DNA from: Pomphorhynchus laevis
Lineage: Eukaryota; Acanthocephala; Palaeacanthocephala; Echinorhynchida; Pomphorhynchidae
DNA length: 64,000 nucleotides
Assembly (NCBI GenBank): GCA_012934845.2
Contig: WNNJ02003493.1
Location: forward strand, 124,001-188,000
Direction: 5' to 3'
In this document: piece by piece, positions 57,701 through 60,700 of the stretch
Position numbering within the stretch: the first letter of the stretch is position 1
How the letters are laid out: every line of letters starts with the position of its first letter
Program-made: the position numbers and the translations under genes
Notes under the pieces: generated by a model
Database searches by the model: none
Told to the model about the DNA's origin: nothing
Seen by the model: the letters and a program-made list of their open reading frames with translations, nothing else

Positions 57701-60700
57701 AATATTAACACGCCGGCAAAGAGCAATGGTATTCGTTCCACCGATGGCGCATGATATGTCTCCACAGATAGTAAGGAATAGAACACGCACTAGTACGATT
57801 GTATTAACCATACTCAATACTCATTTGTACCGTTGGCTATTGAGACACTTGGATTTAACTCGGCTCAATGTAAAGTACTTCAATTTAAAATCAAACAAAT
57901 TTTAATTCATATTAACAAATTAAGAAACAAATTTAATGTACATAAAATTTTATGTAAATATTATAGATTAAATATTATATATTATATATTATAAACTGTT
58001 ATCAAACAAACTGTTATTGCAATAGCAATTGAAAAGCAAAAAATAATAATACCAGAAAACCGCTAGTTTTATAATCGCATTTTTAAATGAATTCTAAATA
58101 TTATGTAAATATTATAGATAAAATATTATATTCTAAATATTATAATACTGAATTAAAAAATGATTCAGATTTAGAACTTTCCATTTCTATATAAAAAATA
58201 ATAAATTTTATTTAATATTTAAGAAACGTATTCACAAATAAAGTTAATAATTAAAATAAAAGTAAAGATAGATTGAAATAAAATTGTGATTTTACTAGGC
58301 TCAATGTAATGGGTTGGTTTCCGCTTAAATAAGTGAATGTACCTCTCTTCATAGCTTTTAATCTCTAGAAATGATTTTATTTAAAATTAAAGAAACCTAT
58401 TCACAAAAAAAGTGAAAATAAATTATAAAATTAAAATTAGAGTGAAATAAAATTGTGATTTAACTGGGCTCAATATAATCTCAACTCTTCTATGGGTTGG
58501 TTTCCCCTTAAATTAGTGGCTGTACCTCTCTTTATAGTTAATGCCTTTAGAAATAATCTTGCCTTTTTATCAACACATTTGTGTAATATCGTATAGTTGT
58601 CTAGGTCCAATAGATGCGCTGTTTTTCGGACATGCTGTGTCACAGCACAATTTATGTTTTTGGGATCCCTACATGTGAAGGCATGTTCTAACAATCTGTC
58701 ATGCATAGGTCTACCAGTTTGTCCAACGTAGGTCTTGTTCCAAGATGAACAAGGTATTTTATAAACTACACTAAAGGTCTCTCTTCGATTTACGTTTGAA
58801 TCTACAGAACAATTTGGTCTCTCTTCGATGTACGAGTATAGGGGCAAAACTATTTGTCTGTATTATTCTTGTTTATTGAGCTACATGCCCTCTTTAGATG
58901 TGAGTTTAACTGGACATTGTTTGATGGTATATGTACATAAGCTCTCTAATCTACTTATTTCAGGCGGTCAGATTTTATCTTTCTGGTACCTTACAGAATC
59001 TAATGTTGGCTTAATTATTGTGAAAGGGAAACCTCTATCCAGAAACATTTTGGAAGCATGTTCATCCTCGCTGTCACGTAAAGATTTAGTGCTACAATAT
59101 TTGAATGACCTTAAGAAATGTGAACGAAAGGCCGACAAGTTTTGTTTTTTTCAGAGCACATAAGTCCACACTTACTCATGTCGTATGTACAGAGAAATGT
59201 ACATTAACGTCAATTAACATCAGTGGTGTACGTTAATAAAGCTACAACTGTTCATGGAATTGCAACAACATTATGGCTACTATCTATGACAGTCAAATTA
59301 ACGTACTTAATCCTGATTGCTCATCTTGCAAATGTCCATTAACTATAGATCGTATTCTTAATTCTAGAATTGCAACCAATAACTTAATGCCCTCTAATTG
59401 GAACTTTCCTATCATCTAAAGATAGATAAAATCCCCCTAGTTTGTCACTCACTCAAGCCTTGCCAACTTTAAACTAAAGTTGTAGATCAGTGTAAACCCT
59501 TCAAGTTTTCATTGTCAAGGGCCTAAACTCTCCGATCATATTTAATAGTGATAATATTATCCTGGTTTGTCACTCACTCAGAACCTTGCCCACTTCAAGC
59601 AAACGTTGACGATCCGTGTAAACCGCTTCAAGCTTTCTACTTCAAGGGCTTTGTCACTCACTCAAAACCTTGCTCACTTCAAGCAAACGTTGATGATTCC
59701 TGCAAACCGCTTTAAGCCTACAAGGGCTGAAAGAACTTTAGGTCGGATATTATCCGGCCTAACAACATTATCATGTCAGAGTTTCTTAAGAATCACAATG
59801 ACTTCTACTAAGGTTGATATATATATTTTGTTTGTTTTAAATACTATTTCCATTAGAAATAGCGCATCCATCAAATTATGGAAGCATATATAATCTGAAA
59901 TTATGTCTGATATTTGCATTTCCTATACTTATTTTCTATATTAAAAGATTAATAAATTAATCAGACAAATTATATTGTATATAACATTTATTAGTTATCA
60001 TTTATTAATATTTATGAATATAAATGTTTCTGAACATTTATAAATATTTGTTTCTAACAAGTCATTTAAAAAAATGACTGAAAATACAATTCACATTAAT
60101 CGAATAAAACATGGTTTTAGCTTTAGACGATTATCTAATACATATAAATCGTTTTTATCAATTTAAAATATTAAATGTTCTATTTAATTTAACTGTACGA
60201 TTTAGGTAAAAGAATTTGTCTGCAAGCTAATTACAATATTAAAAGATACCTATCGATTACAAAATTGTAGCTCAGATTTAGACAATGAATATAAACTAGA
60301 TTTAATGCATAGAATTGCCGACTGTTACAGCGCGTTTCCAGATCAAAGACTTATGTGGTTACAAATCATTGCCCAACACCAGTTGCAAGTAATTCAAATA
60401 ATTAAGAACTGCCAAATTTGTTTTCATTTGCTAAATATTCATTTAGTAATTCATAATAATTAGGAAATATTGCCTGCCATTGTATTTATTGAATTTAAAT
60501 ATAAAATAGTTTTGAAGATTTACAAGACGACAATATTTTTTCTCATAAAATAAATTAATTTCAAATGACTCAATCCTTCAAAATTTTTAATCTGAAATCT
60601 GATTTTTAAAAAATAAAAATAGATAAATTTAGAAATCAATATTTTATACTTAACATTATTATTAGGTAAGATTTTTTAAAACTCAATTTTTAGATATTAT

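Noticed and set aside
58828-59163. 111-codon + strand open frame
   Set aside because: Antisense to the Penelope-like element, whose - strand gives recognisable motifs.
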